Positions 27,307-36,480 of a stretch of DNA of 64,000 nucleotides are shown here, in pieces (the stretch's first letter is position 1; each line of letters opens with the position of its first letter). Below the pieces are notes generated by a model, which did no database searches, had not been told where the DNA came from, and worked only from the letters and a program-made list of their open reading frames with translations. Both the position numbers and the translations under genes were made by a program. The DNA comes from Clostridium sp. AF37-5 (GTDB lineage Bacteria > Bacillota > Clostridia > Lachnospirales > Lachnospiraceae). The DNA is taken from contig NZ_QUDR01000003.1 of NCBI RefSeq assembly GCF_003477605.1, positions 161,765 through 225,764 on the forward strand, read 5' to 3'.

Positions 27307-29189
27307 TGTGCACTACCTCCACTTGCTTTTCTATCCATCATACAGATACCCGCATGGAACGAAGCAGCTCCGCATCCACTGCACTTCTGCTTACAGTTCG
27401 GCGTAACCTTTCCCTGCTTTGCATTTTCATATTCACGGCGTAAAAACTGTTTGCTGACACCAATATCAATAAAATCCCATGGAAAGATTTCGTCTTCGTT
27501 TCGTTCTCTGTAATTATAAAAATCACGGTCCACCGAAAGTTCATCAAGAAGTTCATTCCATACATCCGGGCGGAAATAATCCGTCCATGCGTCAAAAATG
27601 CACCCCTTTTTGTAAGCCTTTTCAATTACATCTGAAAGTTTCCTGTCACCTCTGGCAAAGATTCCTTCCAATTCAGAAGTCACAGCATCATGGCAGATAT
27701 AACGGATAGAACGCTGATTTATCTGTTCTCTCACCTTACCGGTAAGGAACCGGCGTTTCTCATCAAAATACTCTGCCGTTCCCATCGGCGCCCACTGGAA
27801 CGGAGTAAATGGCTTTGGTACAAAAAATGACGTACTTGCCGTAATCTCCGGTCTTCCCTGACGTTCTTCTTTTGGAAGTTCAAAATAGGTAGCAGCGATA
27901 TCATTTGCCAATTCCGCAATTGCTGCAATATCCTCATCCGTTTCACCGGGAAGCCCTAACATGAAATATAGTTTAACACGTTTCCAGCCTCCCTGAAAAG
28001 CTTCCCATGCTCCTTTTAAAATCACATCCTTTGTAAGACCTTTATTAATCACATCACGCATGCGCTGAGATCCTGCCTCCGGCGCAAATGTCAGACTGCT
28101 TTTTCTGATATCCTGAACTTTACTCATAACATCCAAGGAAAACGCATCAATACGAAGCGATGGCAGCGCAATATTTAATTTTCTCTGACGACATTCTTCA
28201 ATCAGATAATAAACCAAATCCGCCAGTTCATCATAATCACTTGAACTTAAAGAACTTAAAGTAATTTCCTCATACCCGGTATTGTCAAGCATCTCAATTG
28301 CCCGCTGTTTCAAAAAATCAAGTCTTCTCGGACGAATCGGACGATAAATCATCCCCGCCTGACAGAAACGGCATCCGCGGATACATCCACGCTGGATTTC
28401 CAGCACGACCCGGTCCTGCGTAGCTCGAATATACGGCACCAACGGTTTAGATGGATAATAAGTATCACTCAAATCCGTCACCACTTGTTTTTTTACACGG
28501 TTTGGTGCTTCCTTGCAGTTTGGCTCCATAGACGCAATCGTTCCGTCCTCGTGATACGTTACATCATATAAAAGAGGAACATACAGCCCTTCCACACCGG
28601 ATGCCCGCTTCAAAAATGTCAACCGGTCCTCTCCTTTTTGTCTGGAATCCTTATAAACATCCAATAATTCGCGGTAAACAGTCTCTCCTTCTCCAATATA
28701 AAAAATGTCAAAAAATTCAGCAATGGGCTCCGGATTATATGTGCACGGACCACCTCCGATTACAATCGGATCGTCCCATGTTCTCTCACCGGCGTGCAGC
28801 GGAATGTGCGACAAATCCAAGACCTGCAAAATGTTGGTATAACACATTTCATACTGAATCGTAATACCAAGAAAATCAAACGCCCGAATCGGCTCCTGGC
28901 TCTCCAAAGCAAACAAGGGAATATTTTTCTCACGCAGTATCTTGTCCATGTCCGGCCACGGAGAATAAACCCTTTCACAATAGGTGTCATCCCAGCGGTT
29001 AAACATATCATATAAAATCTGTATTCCAAGATGTGACATTCCAATCTCATATACATCCGGAAAACACATACAAAAACGGACATCAACTTCTCTCGGATTT
29101 TTCTTTACCATATTAATTTCATTTCCAATATATCTGGCCGGTTTTTCAACCTGCATTAAAACTTCATCACGAAGCGCTAGTTTTCTCAT
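27303..29189 (-). CDS. TIGR03960-family B12-binding/radical SAM protein
   Basis: The 628-residue product has a B12-binding-like N-terminal domain with DVRFCMCFPDVYEIGMSHLG. The radical-SAM barrel has the cluster motif CIRGCRFCQ (about 270-278). A long C-terminal extension ends in a cysteine cluster CKQKCSGCG. The family is widespread in anaerobes and its reaction is not established; the known relatives suggest methylthio or methyl transfer, which is inference. I chose the ATG at 29189 with AAAGGA 9 bases upstream; the frame could extend to 29225. Confidence 0.9.
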   Translation of the reverse strand: MRKLALRDEVLMQVEKPARYIGNEINMVKKNPREVDVRFCMCFPDVYEIGMSHLGIQILYDMFNRWDDTYCERVYSPWPDMDKILREKNIPLFALESQEPIRAFDFLGITIQYEMCYTNILQVLDLSHIPLHAGERTWDDPIVIGGGPCTYNPEPIAEFFDIFYIGEGETVYRELLDVYKDSRQKGEDRLTFLKRASGVEGLYVPLLYDVTYHEDGTIASMEPNCKEAPNRVKKQVVTDLSDTYYPSKPLVPYIRATQDRVVLEIQRGCIRGCRFCQAGMIYRPIRPRRLDFLKQRAIEMLDNTGYEEITLSSLSSSDYDELADLVYYLIEECRQRKLNIALPSLRIDAFSLDVMSKVQDIRKSSLTFAPEAGSQRMRDVINKGLTKDVILKGAWEAFQGGWKRVKLYFMLGLPGETDEDIAAIAELANDIAATYFELPKEERQGRPEITASTSFFVPKPFTPFQWAPMGTAEYFDEKRRFLTGKVREQINQRSIRYICHDAVTSELEGIFARGDRKLSDVIEKAYKKGCIFDAWTDYFRPDVWNELLDELSVDRDFYNYRERNEDEIFPWDFIDIGVSKQFLRREYENAKQGKVTPNCKQKCSGCGAASFHAGICMMDRKASGGSAQ

Positions 29190-29224
29190 GCTCTGTTGTC
29201 CTTTCTCATACATTCTGTTCGTCA

Positions 29225-29254
29225 ATTATACACAACTTTATGATATACTGTCAA
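29225..29254 (-). promoter_or_regulatory. Promoter of the radical-SAM/DUF2344/rng operon
   Basis: TTGACA (29249-29254) and TATAAT (29225-29230), both consensus, are 18 bases apart on the minus strand. The start point would be near 29218, about 30 bases before the gene. Confidence 0.8.
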
Positions 29255-29259
29255 ATATC

Positions 29260-29288
29260 TTGCCACTTGAATCAACTTATGCTATATT
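29260..29288 (+). promoter_or_regulatory. Promoter of the zinc-ribbon membrane protein gene
   Basis: TTGCCA (29260-29265) and TATATT (29283-29288) are 17 bases apart, with TGC before the -10 box. It is back-to-back with the promoter of the minus-strand operon; their -35 boxes are 5 bases apart. Confidence 0.7.
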
Positions 29289-29324
29289 GAAACAAGTGAA
29301 TTTATGCGAAGGAGGGACCAAATT

Positions 29325-30200
29325 ATGTGGTGTCCAAAATGTAAAAACGAATATGTCGATGGAATTACCCTCTGCGCCGACTGTGGTGTGGAATTAGTCG
29401 ATGAACTTCCGGAAGAAACGGATGAAGTAAAACCGGTTCGTTTATGTCATGTTGCCAATGAAGAAATTGGTGCAAAACTGGTTTTGTATTTGAATGTAGA
29501 AGGGGTACTTACCGCAGGAATTATGCCGGTTACCGAAGAAGATGAATTTGACGATGGATTTTACGTTGTCGTTGCCAAAGAAGAATACGATGAAAAAGCT
29601 GAAACATTTGAATCTTTTGACGGTGCATCAGAAATGACCGAAGAAACCGTTTCTTCCATGATGACGGATATTGACGACGAACTTGCCCAGATTCAGGACG
29701 AAGAAGCAAGTAAAATGCTTTCCGAACTCCGTACCGAATCCAGTTCCGTTTATGTCAAGAAAAAAGACAAATACACAGATTTAAAATTCAGCGGTATTTC
29801 CTTTATTGTATTTGGTCTTTTGGGACTCGGTCTTTTGGCACTGAATTTATTTGAATACATTAACTTATTTAATAAATTTTCATCCTTAATCATGGTCGTT
29901 GTCTTTGTCATTTTCTTCATTGTAGGAATTACTTCTCTTCTGCGTGCAAAGAAAATGAAATCCATGGTTTCCCAGGAAGAAAGAGCAAGTGATGATGTAT
30001 TAGACTGGATTGAAGCAAACATCACTGATGAATACATCTCATCTTTAATTAATGAAGAAGAAACAGAAGAAAAAAACTACTTCACCGCCCACTCGGCAAT
30101 GTGTAATAAAGTTAAAGAACAGTTTCCTCTCTTCAACGAAAACTATATTGATGAATTAATGGATGAACGTTACAACGAATACTGCGACTCCATCAACTAA
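29325..30200 (+). CDS. Zinc-ribbon membrane protein with DUF2007-like domain, function unknown
   Basis: The 291-residue product begins MWCPKCKNEYVDG and has a second CxxC (CADCGVEL), forming a zinc ribbon. A segment at about 40-90 (VRLCHVANEEIGAKLVLYLNVEGV, given in part) resembles DUF2007-type signalling domains. Two hydrophobic helices lie near 155-178 and 185-205, and an acidic C-terminal domain follows. AAGGAGGG is 8 bases before the ATG at 29325. It is a single-gene transcript. I do not recognise a specific function. Confidence 0.75.
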   Translation: MWCPKCKNEYVDGITLCADCGVELVDELPEETDEVKPVRLCHVANEEIGAKLVLYLNVEGVLTAGIMPVTEEDEFDDGFYVVVAKEEYDEKAETFESFDGASEMTEETVSSMMTDIDDELAQIQDEEASKMLSELRTESSSVYVKKKDKYTDLKFSGISFIVFGLLGLGLLALNLFEYINLFNKFSSLIMVVVFVIFFIVGITSLLRAKKMKSMVSQEERASDDVLDWIEANITDEYISSLINEEETEEKNYFTAHSAMCNKVKEQFPLFNENYIDELMDERYNEYCDSIN

Positions 30201-30212
30201 ACACTTCTCTAT

Positions 30213-30290
30213 AAAAAAGGAAGTTTAATCGGTTCAAGACTATAATGCACCGCATTATCCCGTCTTGAACCAATTAAACTTCTCTTTTTT
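30213..30290. terminator. Long bidirectional terminator between convergent genes
   Basis: A 78-base hairpin with arms rich in AAGTTTAAT and GGTTCAAGAC and a TAATGC/GCATTA tip is flanked by A6 on the left and T6 on the right. It can end both the zinc-ribbon gene and the SpoVB-like operon; the stop of the latter lies at its right edge. Confidence 0.85.
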
Positions 30291-31929
30291 ACTTCATTAG
30301 GTGCATTTTTCTAGCTAACAAATATAATCTTCTTCCCATCGGGAAATCAAACAATTCTTCTTTAGTCAGACCTTTCAGCAGAAGAAACGCCGTAAAGTAT
30401 ACCACTACCGCCACACAGACCGCAAGCATTGTACGAATCAAATTTGAGCCAATCACAAAGCCCACAAGGCCGTAAACACTTACCGCAGCAAGCGCCATCC
30501 AAAATCCCGCTGCCAAAGGAGCAAAGAACGTCTTAATAACTTCCTGCCGGTACGAAGGCACATAGCGTTTGATTGCACGAAGATTCAGAATAAACACAAG
30601 AATCGGGAATGTGATATTACCAATCAAAAGTGCATAAACGCCAATGTTGGTACAAGCTAGCAAAAATGATACAATTCCTATATGAATCACCAGCGAAATT
30701 GCTGAGTGGATTACCGGAATCCGCATTTTATCAATACTCTGCAAGGCACCGCCGGTCACATTGGAAAGTGCATAAAAGATAATAGCAGTTGCACCAACTG
30801 TCATCATATGCCCGCCAAGGACATAGTTTGAGGATGAAAACAGCATGCGCACAACCGGCTGTCCAAGAACCGTAAGTCCCAGTGCACACGGAATTGCTAT
30901 AATCATGTTAAATTTAATACCGGAAGCAACATTATAGTTCCACTGTTCATCGTCTCCCTCCGTGTATGCTGCCACCGCACTTGGTATCATGGAAGAAGCA
31001 ATGGCTGTTGAAATCGCAATTGGTACACTGCACAATAAGCGGTATTTGGAACTGTACACACCGACAAAGCTTTTAATGGAAACAGCATCCAAACCTCTTT
31101 TCGCCGAAATAAAACCAAACAGTTTATAATCAATTAATCCACTAATATTATAAACTGTCTGCGAAAGAACAATCGGAAGAATCGTAAGAATCAAAATCTT
31201 AAACAACGATTGGTAAGATTCCAGATTTCCGGTCACATCTTTCTTTTCTAACTTTGCCTGAACCGGACGGTATAACCAGTATACAAACATAACAAGCAAA
31301 AGAGCCGATGCCGCACCAAGACATGTACCAAGGGTACCACCCGCTGCTCCCCATGCAGCCTGCTGCAAACTATCAGCATTCCACTTCATAAACAAATAGC
31401 TTGCCGCCACACTGACAATGGCATTGACCACCTGCTCAATAATCTGTGAAACCGCTGTCGGTATCATGGTTCTTTTTCCCTGGAAGAAACCACGAAACAC
31501 ACCTAATAAGGCCACAATAAAAATTGTAGGTGCAAGTACACGCAAAGGAATCTGAACACCACTGTATTCCGGATAAATCGTATGTTCAATCACACCTGCC
31601 CCAAAAAACAAGATCAAAGCAAATGCGCCGCCGGAGATTATGGCAAAACGCAGGGCAACTTTCAAAATTCTTCCTGTATTTTTATGTTCTCTGTTTGCCT
31701 GTCTGGCAGAAATCATTTTTGACAAAGCAAGTGGCAGGCTATAAGAAGAAATAATCAAAATCAAATCATAAATCTCAAAAGCAACTGCATAGATTCCATT
31801 TCCCTCTTCGCCAAGGATATTAGACATCGGGATTCGGTAAACCATACCGATAATTCGTACGATAAGCGATGCCATCGCCAAAATACCGCCCTGCTTTAAA
31901 TAATCCGCATTTTTCTTTTTCGTACTCAA
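30289..31929 (-). CDS. SpoVB/MurJ-like polysaccharide flippase
   Basis: The 546-residue membrane protein has about 14 hydrophobic segments and belongs to the MOP superfamily branch that includes SpoVB, YtgP and MurJ. The start motif KQGGILAMASLIVRIIGMVYRIP is characteristic of the SpoVB/YtgP branch. Members move lipid-linked peptidoglycan precursors or related polymers across the membrane. It may serve vegetative wall or spore cortex synthesis; the sequence does not decide. The start codon is TTG at 31929 with AAAGGA 11 bases upstream. It ends the yqfC operon. Confidence 0.88.
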   Translation of the reverse strand: MSTKKKNADYLKQGGILAMASLIVRIIGMVYRIPMSNILGEEGNGIYAVAFEIYDLILIISSYSLPLALSKMISARQANREHKNTGRILKVALRFAIISGGAFALILFFGAGVIEHTIYPEYSGVQIPLRVLAPTIFIVALLGVFRGFFQGKRTMIPTAVSQIIEQVVNAIVSVAASYLFMKWNADSLQQAAWGAAGGTLGTCLGAASALLLVMFVYWLYRPVQAKLEKKDVTGNLESYQSLFKILILTILPIVLSQTVYNISGLIDYKLFGFISAKRGLDAVSIKSFVGVYSSKYRLLCSVPIAISTAIASSMIPSAVAAYTEGDDEQWNYNVASGIKFNMIIAIPCALGLTVLGQPVVRMLFSSSNYVLGGHMMTVGATAIIFYALSNVTGGALQSIDKMRIPVIHSAISLVIHIGIVSFLLACTNIGVYALLIGNITFPILVFILNLRAIKRYVPSYRQEVIKTFFAPLAAGFWMALAAVSVYGLVGFVIGSNLIRTMLAVCVAVVVYFTAFLLLKGLTKEELFDFPMGRRLYLLARKMHLMK

Positions 31930-31945
31930 TGCTCTATTCGTCCTT

Positions 31946-33052
31946 TCACTTAATCAAATTCTGTCGATTTTTAGGGTACACGGCAATGTAAGTTTTGCCC
32001 GGGTTAATCGTCAGCACATTACCGGACTCATCATAGTACGCCATTTCATTCGTTGTTTCCACACGTTTCCACGTAATAGAAATCCGTTTGCCATCACTGT
32101 AATAATACCCTTTTCCGGAAGTATTGCCAAGTTTCATCGTCTGGTATCCATTGTGGTCAATATTTGACTCACTCACCAGTTGTATAATTACATTTTTAAA
32201 TGCAAGCTGTTTTTTGTAATACGTGTCCATATGTTTTTGCCCGTATTCATATTTTTTATAGGTTTTACTCTTAGCACTGTATTTCATCTTACATGTGGAG
32301 TAATTCGAAAACGGAATCGTAACCGACTTAGCTGTTTTTCCATTTGCAGGTTCCGTATCCTCATTCGCAAAATTAAAATGTTTTGCCATTGCCTCGGAGT
32401 TCCTTGTCAATGAATATCCAAGCTTTTTTGCACCTTTTTTCATTTTCTTTCCATTTGTAAACACATTGTGAGGGGCGCGGATGGATAAATCTCTGGCATA
32501 CACAACACCACCAATTGCTGACAAACCACTCAAATTGTTTGTTCCCAACTTTTTAATTTTTGACACTGCATATTTGGTATGTCCAAAATGACAAAAAATC
32601 GCATCCCATTCTTTGGCAAACTGCACATAGTAGTGTCTTGCACTTCGCACTGAACCAATCTTTTTCACCTTGCTGACATCCTCATAGACCGCCATCATGC
32701 GGGTAATTCCACCTTCTGCCAGTGCCTCATAAATAATATCTGCTTTCGATGTTCCTTTTTGATTTCGAAACGCATACTCAATATTGTTTATCATAATCGC
32801 ATAGGGACGCTTCTTTGCCACAGACGGCCTAATATATTTACCGGTAAGCTCACTTTTAACCATACCTTCATATGGATTTTTCGTTGCCTGCGGCTCATTT
32901 TCCTGTTGCTTTGTCTGAACTTGCTTGTCCGTCTGCGGATTATTTTTCTGCAAAGACTTTCTTCCACAAGCCAGATACAATCCTGCGGCAATCAGTGATA
33001 ACACCGCAATCCCACATAAAGCTAAAACAATTTTTTTCTGTTTCTGATTCAT
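31946..33052 (-). CDS. DUF3048 (YerB-like) secreted protein
   Basis: The 368-residue product has a signal or anchor segment (about 8-27, ending GLYLACG, weakly lipobox-like) and a Gln/Lys-rich linker. A DUF3048 domain follows, recognised by RPYAIMINNIEYAFRNQKG, ADIIYEALAEGGITRMMAVYED and SVRSARHYYVQFA. The Bacillus relative YerB is a putative lipoprotein of unknown role. The N-terminal region suggests extracellular location. It lies 24 bases after ybeY and 16 bases before the flippase gene. Confidence 0.85.
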   Translation of the reverse strand: MNQKQKKIVLALCGIAVLSLIAAGLYLACGRKSLQKNNPQTDKQVQTKQQENEPQATKNPYEGMVKSELTGKYIRPSVAKKRPYAIMINNIEYAFRNQKGTSKADIIYEALAEGGITRMMAVYEDVSKVKKIGSVRSARHYYVQFAKEWDAIFCHFGHTKYAVSKIKKLGTNNLSGLSAIGGVVYARDLSIRAPHNVFTNGKKMKKGAKKLGYSLTRNSEAMAKHFNFANEDTEPANGKTAKSVTIPFSNYSTCKMKYSAKSKTYKKYEYGQKHMDTYYKKQLAFKNVIIQLVSESNIDHNGYQTMKLGNTSGKGYYYSDGKRISITWKRVETTNEMAYYDESGNVLTINPGKTYIAVYPKNRQNLIK

Positions 33053-33076
33053 ATTACCCTCACTTTCGCAGTCTCA

Positions 33077-33574
33077 TTATCTCAAAATTTGTAACTTTTT
33101 CATGATTTCACGCTGCTTTTCTTCCATTTCTGCCCTTTCATCCTCTTCCATATGGTCATAGCCAAACAAATGAAGAAGACTGTGTACAACTAAGAATGAA
33201 AACTCTCGCAGTAACGAGTGTCCATATTCTTCTGCCTGTTCGCATACAACCTCCGAACACAAAACAATATCTCCTAACATCATTTCTTCTGATTCTGGGG
33301 AAACAGTAAGTGTCTTGCAGAACTTCTCCCCCGAAAAATCCGCCGGGGCATCATATTCCATCATCGGAAAACTAAGCACATCCGTTGGCCTGTCAACATT
33401 CCGGTGTGTTCGGTTGAGTTCATGAATTTCTTCCTTTGTAACAAGAGTAACACTAATTTCCGGCTCATAGGGGCACTTCACAAAATCCGTAACAAATGCT
33501 GCCAGTTTCTTAATTTGCTCTTCCGGCTCAAAAGGAAAAGTAACTTCTCCCATATCTTCTAAATAAATTGTCAT
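33077..33574 (-). CDS. ybeY: Endoribonuclease YbeY (rRNA maturation)
   Basis: This 165-residue zinc endoribonuclease acts in 16S rRNA 3'-end maturation and ribosome quality control. The metal site HSLLHLFGYDH is intact, and NRTHRNVDRPTDVLSFPM is the conserved substrate-side motif. Its start overlaps the phoH stop in an ATGA junction, the normal gene order in Firmicutes. Confidence 0.96.
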   Translation of the reverse strand: MTIYLEDMGEVTFPFEPEEQIKKLAAFVTDFVKCPYEPEISVTLVTKEEIHELNRTHRNVDRPTDVLSFPMMEYDAPADFSGEKFCKTLTVSPESEEMMLGDIVLCSEVVCEQAEEYGHSLLREFSFLVVHSLLHLFGYDHMEEDERAEMEEKQREIMKKLQILR

Positions 33575-34587
33575 CGTTTTCCTGCTTTCTTTGTCTGTGT
33601 GCTTGCTTTTTTACGCGACTCTTTGTAGTTTTCACGTGCCTCATACTTTTCATAGGCATGTACAATTTTCTGTACTAACGGATGACGCACCACATCTTTA
33701 TTGGTCAGATAGGAAAAACCGATATCCTCTACCTGTTCCAATACTTTCGATGCCTGTTCCAGACCGGATTGTGTCTGAAAAGGTAAATCTTTCTGCGACA
33801 AATCGCCGGTTATCACAACTTTTGAACCAAATCCAATACGCGTCAAAAACATTTTCATCTGTGCCGGCGTTGTGTTCTGCGCCTCATCAAGAATAATAAA
33901 CGCATTATCTAACGTTCTTCCTCGCATATAAGCAAGTGGCGCCACTTCAATCAGGCCTTTTTCAGAGTTCTTAATAAAACTGTCCGCTCCCATAATCTGG
34001 TAAAGTGCATCATATAAGGGTCTTAAATACGGGTCAATTTTACTCTGTAAATCACCCGGCAGAAAGCCGAGATTTTCTCCCGCTTCAATCGCCGGTCTTG
34101 TCAAAATAATTTTACTGACTTCATCATTTTTAAATGCCTGAATTGCCATAGCCATCGCCAAATAGGTCTTTCCGGTTCCCGCCGGTCCGATTCCAAACAC
34201 CATCATTTTTTCTCGTATCTGGTTTACATATTTCTGCTGGCCTCTGGTTTTTGGCTTAATCGGTTTTCCCTGAATGGTGTAGCCAATCAATTCTTTGTCA
34301 ATCTCTGCTAATGACACATCCGAATGTTCCTTCGATAGTGCTAGAACATAATCTACATTCTGCTCCGTAATCGTATTCCCACGCTCCGAAAGTGTAAGAA
34401 GCTCCGAAAATACATTTTTTGCCTGTTCAACTGCCGATTTACTTCCTACCAGTTTAACCGCACCATCGCGCAGAATTACGCTTACCCGAAGCGTTCGTTC
34501 AATCTTCTTTACATGGCAGTCAAGACCGCCAAACAAATTCCTTTCATGCTCCAAAGGAATCTCTAAGATTACTTCATGAGTCTCCAT
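33571..34587 (-). CDS. phoH: PhoH-like ATPase
   Basis: The 338-residue product has an N-terminal KH-like region and a P-loop ATPase domain with GPAGTGKTYLAMAMAI and the Walker B stretch AFIILDEAQNTTPAQMKMFLTR (in part). The family is linked to RNA metabolism by its constant neighbour ybeY, but the reaction in the cell is not settled. The ATG at 34587 is preceded by AGAGGA at 8 bases. The start overlaps the yqfD stop by 14 bases; the longer frame to 34680 lies inside yqfD and is rejected. Confidence 0.94.
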   Translation of the reverse strand: METHEVILEIPLEHERNLFGGLDCHVKKIERTLRVSVILRDGAVKLVGSKSAVEQAKNVFSELLTLSERGNTITEQNVDYVLALSKEHSDVSLAEIDKELIGYTIQGKPIKPKTRGQQKYVNQIREKMMVFGIGPAGTGKTYLAMAMAIQAFKNDEVSKIILTRPAIEAGENLGFLPGDLQSKIDPYLRPLYDALYQIMGADSFIKNSEKGLIEVAPLAYMRGRTLDNAFIILDEAQNTTPAQMKMFLTRIGFGSKVVITGDLSQKDLPFQTQSGLEQASKVLEQVEDIGFSYLTNKDVVRHPLVQKIVHAYEKYEARENYKESRKKASTQTKKAGKR

Positions 34588-35812
34588 CCTGCTTTTCCTC
34601 TGCTTTCTTATCAATCTTAAGTTCGCTCTCTGCGATATATTGTTTCCTTGTTTTTTTGCAAAGGAAACGAATCTGTCCACTGATTAACCAGTCCTTTTCA
34701 TTTTGTTTGGTTATTTTCGCTTCCTTTGAAAGAATCTCCAATCCATCCTGTCTGCACTGCCGCAATAATTTCTGATACAGCCGCTTTCCCTCTTTAAAAA
34801 TTTCTTTGCGGTTTCTCTTTCGAATCACAAACGTATACTCTCGAAACTCCTTTTTTCGTTTCGTAAAAGTAAAAGGAATCGGTAAATCCTCCCATTTGGG
34901 CAATATCGTTGTTATTATATCATATTTCTTAGCGTTATTAAACCGTTTAATTGGATTTTTTATCACGAAAGTCTTGTGATTGATTTCATACTCAGTCTGG
35001 TAGATTTTTTTCCCTGTATATTCCTTTTCGCAGACCTTCACCGGGATTTCTTTAGAAAATTTGCTGTCGCAGACAAGTAAAACCTCTCCTTTTGCTACCA
35101 CTCCCATCTTATCCACAACCGTCTCATCATCTCCGGTAACCGGAACAATCCCGGAAATCAAAATTTGCCCCTTTTTCACCTTTTGTCCCGGCTTAACACA
35201 TGCCACACCGCGGTTTACAACAATTTTTTTAACAATTCCGCTTTTTTCTGCTACTAGGTGACAGAACCGACCTGCGCGTTCCCGTCCTACTTCCGGATTC
35301 GCTTCTTTTATAGAAATCACAAGAAGACTTCCTTTTTCTTCTGCAGACACCCAGCTGATATCCGGATGCTTTTGACGAATACTTTTTTCAATTGTATCAC
35401 AGTGCAGGCTGCGCCGTTTCATTCCGCGGTATACCTGTAGAGAATTTACGGTTTTTAATAGTGTTTCTTTCGTATAAGTAACCTGTCCCTGAAACTGAAT
35501 TTGCCAGACAAAGGTAGACAAAAAATGCAAAAGGAAGAAAAAGAGCAGAAAGCCCGAAAAAAAAGTCCAGTTTTTCTTCATTCTCCTGATATAAAAAGGA
35601 AAACCCTTCTTTTTTTTAATCTGCGGATGTAATTTCGTTTTATAGACAATGGGTTTCATCTTTTTAAAATCTTTCACACAAACACAAAATTCTACTGCTT
35701 GTTCTCTTTTTACTCCCCATAATAAAATGCCGTGATGACGGCACATATTCATAAAACGCTCGAAACTTCCTTTATGCGATTGGCAGACAACATAGCCCTG
35801 TAACCACTTCAG
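34574..35812 (-). CDS. yqfD: Sporulation protein YqfD with a probable CTG start
   Basis: YqfD is a membrane protein under mother-cell sporulation control that works with YqfC. One transmembrane helix lies in FFSGFLLFFFLLHFLS, followed by the family domain (GSLLVISIKEANPE and later). The first ATG is at 35752, but the frame stays open upstream and encodes KWLQGYVVCQSHKGSFERF, which matches the conserved YqfD N-terminus. No ATG, GTG or TTG occurs there before the stop at 35825. A CTG at 35812 gives M-KWLQGY with AAGGGGGA about 6 bases upstream, so I extend the gene to it (412 residues). ATT at 35818 is a weaker alternative. Confidence 0.8.
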   Translation of the reverse strand: MKWLQGYVVCQSHKGSFERFMNMCRHHGILLWGVKREQAVEFCVCVKDFKKMKPIVYKTKLHPQIKKKKGFPFYIRRMKKNWTFFSGFLLFFFLLHFLSTFVWQIQFQGQVTYTKETLLKTVNSLQVYRGMKRRSLHCDTIEKSIRQKHPDISWVSAEEKGSLLVISIKEANPEVGRERAGRFCHLVAEKSGIVKKIVVNRGVACVKPGQKVKKGQILISGIVPVTGDDETVVDKMGVVAKGEVLLVCDSKFSKEIPVKVCEKEYTGKKIYQTEYEINHKTFVIKNPIKRFNNAKKYDIITTILPKWEDLPIPFTFTKRKKEFREYTFVIRKRNRKEIFKEGKRLYQKLLRQCRQDGLEILSKEAKITKQNEKDWLISGQIRFLCKKTRKQYIAESELKIDKKAEEKQDGDS

Positions 35813-35824
35813 TCCAATTCCCCC

Positions 35825-36082
35825 TTATGTGCCAATGTACTCAACACAGCAGATTTCACCATATATTTTACAATCTTCTTTGGTAAACCGGTCTATTCTA
35901 AGACACGTACCGCGGACAATCAATTTGTTGTGTCTTCCCTGTAACTTAATCTGCTCGGATGTATAATCAATAATGGACTGGTAGTTCTCAACCAATGCCA
36001 TTTCTTTTCCATACAAATTCACAACCGTTGTATTTCCTAAAATATCCGGTGCCAAATGAAGTTTTTCTGAAAGATTTCCCAT
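35825..36082 (-). CDS. yqfC: Sporulation protein YqfC (YabP/YqfC family)
   Basis: The 85-residue product fits YqfC: LAPDILGNTTVVNLYGKEMALVENY (in part) followed by IKLQGRHNKLIVRGTCL and a beta-rich end. It is needed for spore formation with YqfD in Bacillus subtilis. The stop at 35825 is 12 bases before the proposed yqfD start. It heads the operon that runs to the SpoVB-like gene. The gap upstream contains the rpsU terminator. Confidence 0.9.
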   Translation of the reverse strand: MGNLSEKLHLAPDILGNTTVVNLYGKEMALVENYQSIIDYTSEQIKLQGRHNKLIVRGTCLRIDRFTKEDCKIYGEICCVEYIGT

Positions 36083-36138
36083 AAAACACAGCCCTTTTCT
36101 TTTATTCTATGCCATTCCCGCGGCTGCGGTTCCAATGC

Positions 36139-36190
36139 ATAAGAAAAAGTCTGTCTCCATAATAGTTTATGAAAACAGACTTTCTCATAT
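36139..36190 (-). terminator. Terminator of rpsU
   Basis: On the minus strand GAGAAAGTCTGT pairs with ACAGACTTTTTC around a CATAA-ACTA-TTATG tip, and the pairing runs through almost the whole arm with G-U pairs. The right arm ends in T5. It separates rpsU from yqfC. Confidence 0.8.
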
Positions 36191-36197
36191 GTGCTTC

Positions 36198-36374
36198 TTA
36201 TTTGTATTTTCTTTTACGAGCTGCTTCAGACTTTTTCTTACGTCTTACGCTTGGTTTTTCATAATGCTCTCTCTTGCGAATCTCCTGCTGAATACCAGCT
36301 TTTGCACAGTTTCTCTTGAAACGGCGCAATGCGCTATCCAATGATTCGTTTTCTTTAACTGTTACACTAGACAT
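36198..36374 (-). CDS. rpsU: 30S ribosomal protein S21
   Basis: A 58-residue basic protein starts [19 protein letters not shown] and ends with the basic run [18 protein letters not shown]. These are the S21 signatures. S21 binds near the 3' end of 16S rRNA and helps base pairing with the ribosome site. The ATG is at 36374; GGAGGTAAGGTG lies upstream. The gene is flanked by its own promoter and terminator and so forms a separate transcript. Confidence 0.97.
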   Translation of the reverse strand: MSSVTVKENESLDSALRRFKRNCAKAGIQQEIRKREHYEKPSVRRKKKSEAARKRKYK

Positions 36375-36452
36375 TGTATCACACCTTACCTCCCTCCAGT
36401 TGTAGATTGTGCTTCAATACAACTGATCGGGTATTTTTTCGCACTACCTAAG

Positions 36453-36480
36453 ATTATACCATAAAATTCCCATACGTCAA
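36453..36480 (-). promoter_or_regulatory. rpsU promoter
   Basis: TTGACG (36475-36480) and TATAAT (36453-36458) on the minus strand are 16 bases apart with TGG before the -10 box. The -35 hexamer overlaps the last codons of the upstream deacetylase gene. Confidence 0.7.
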
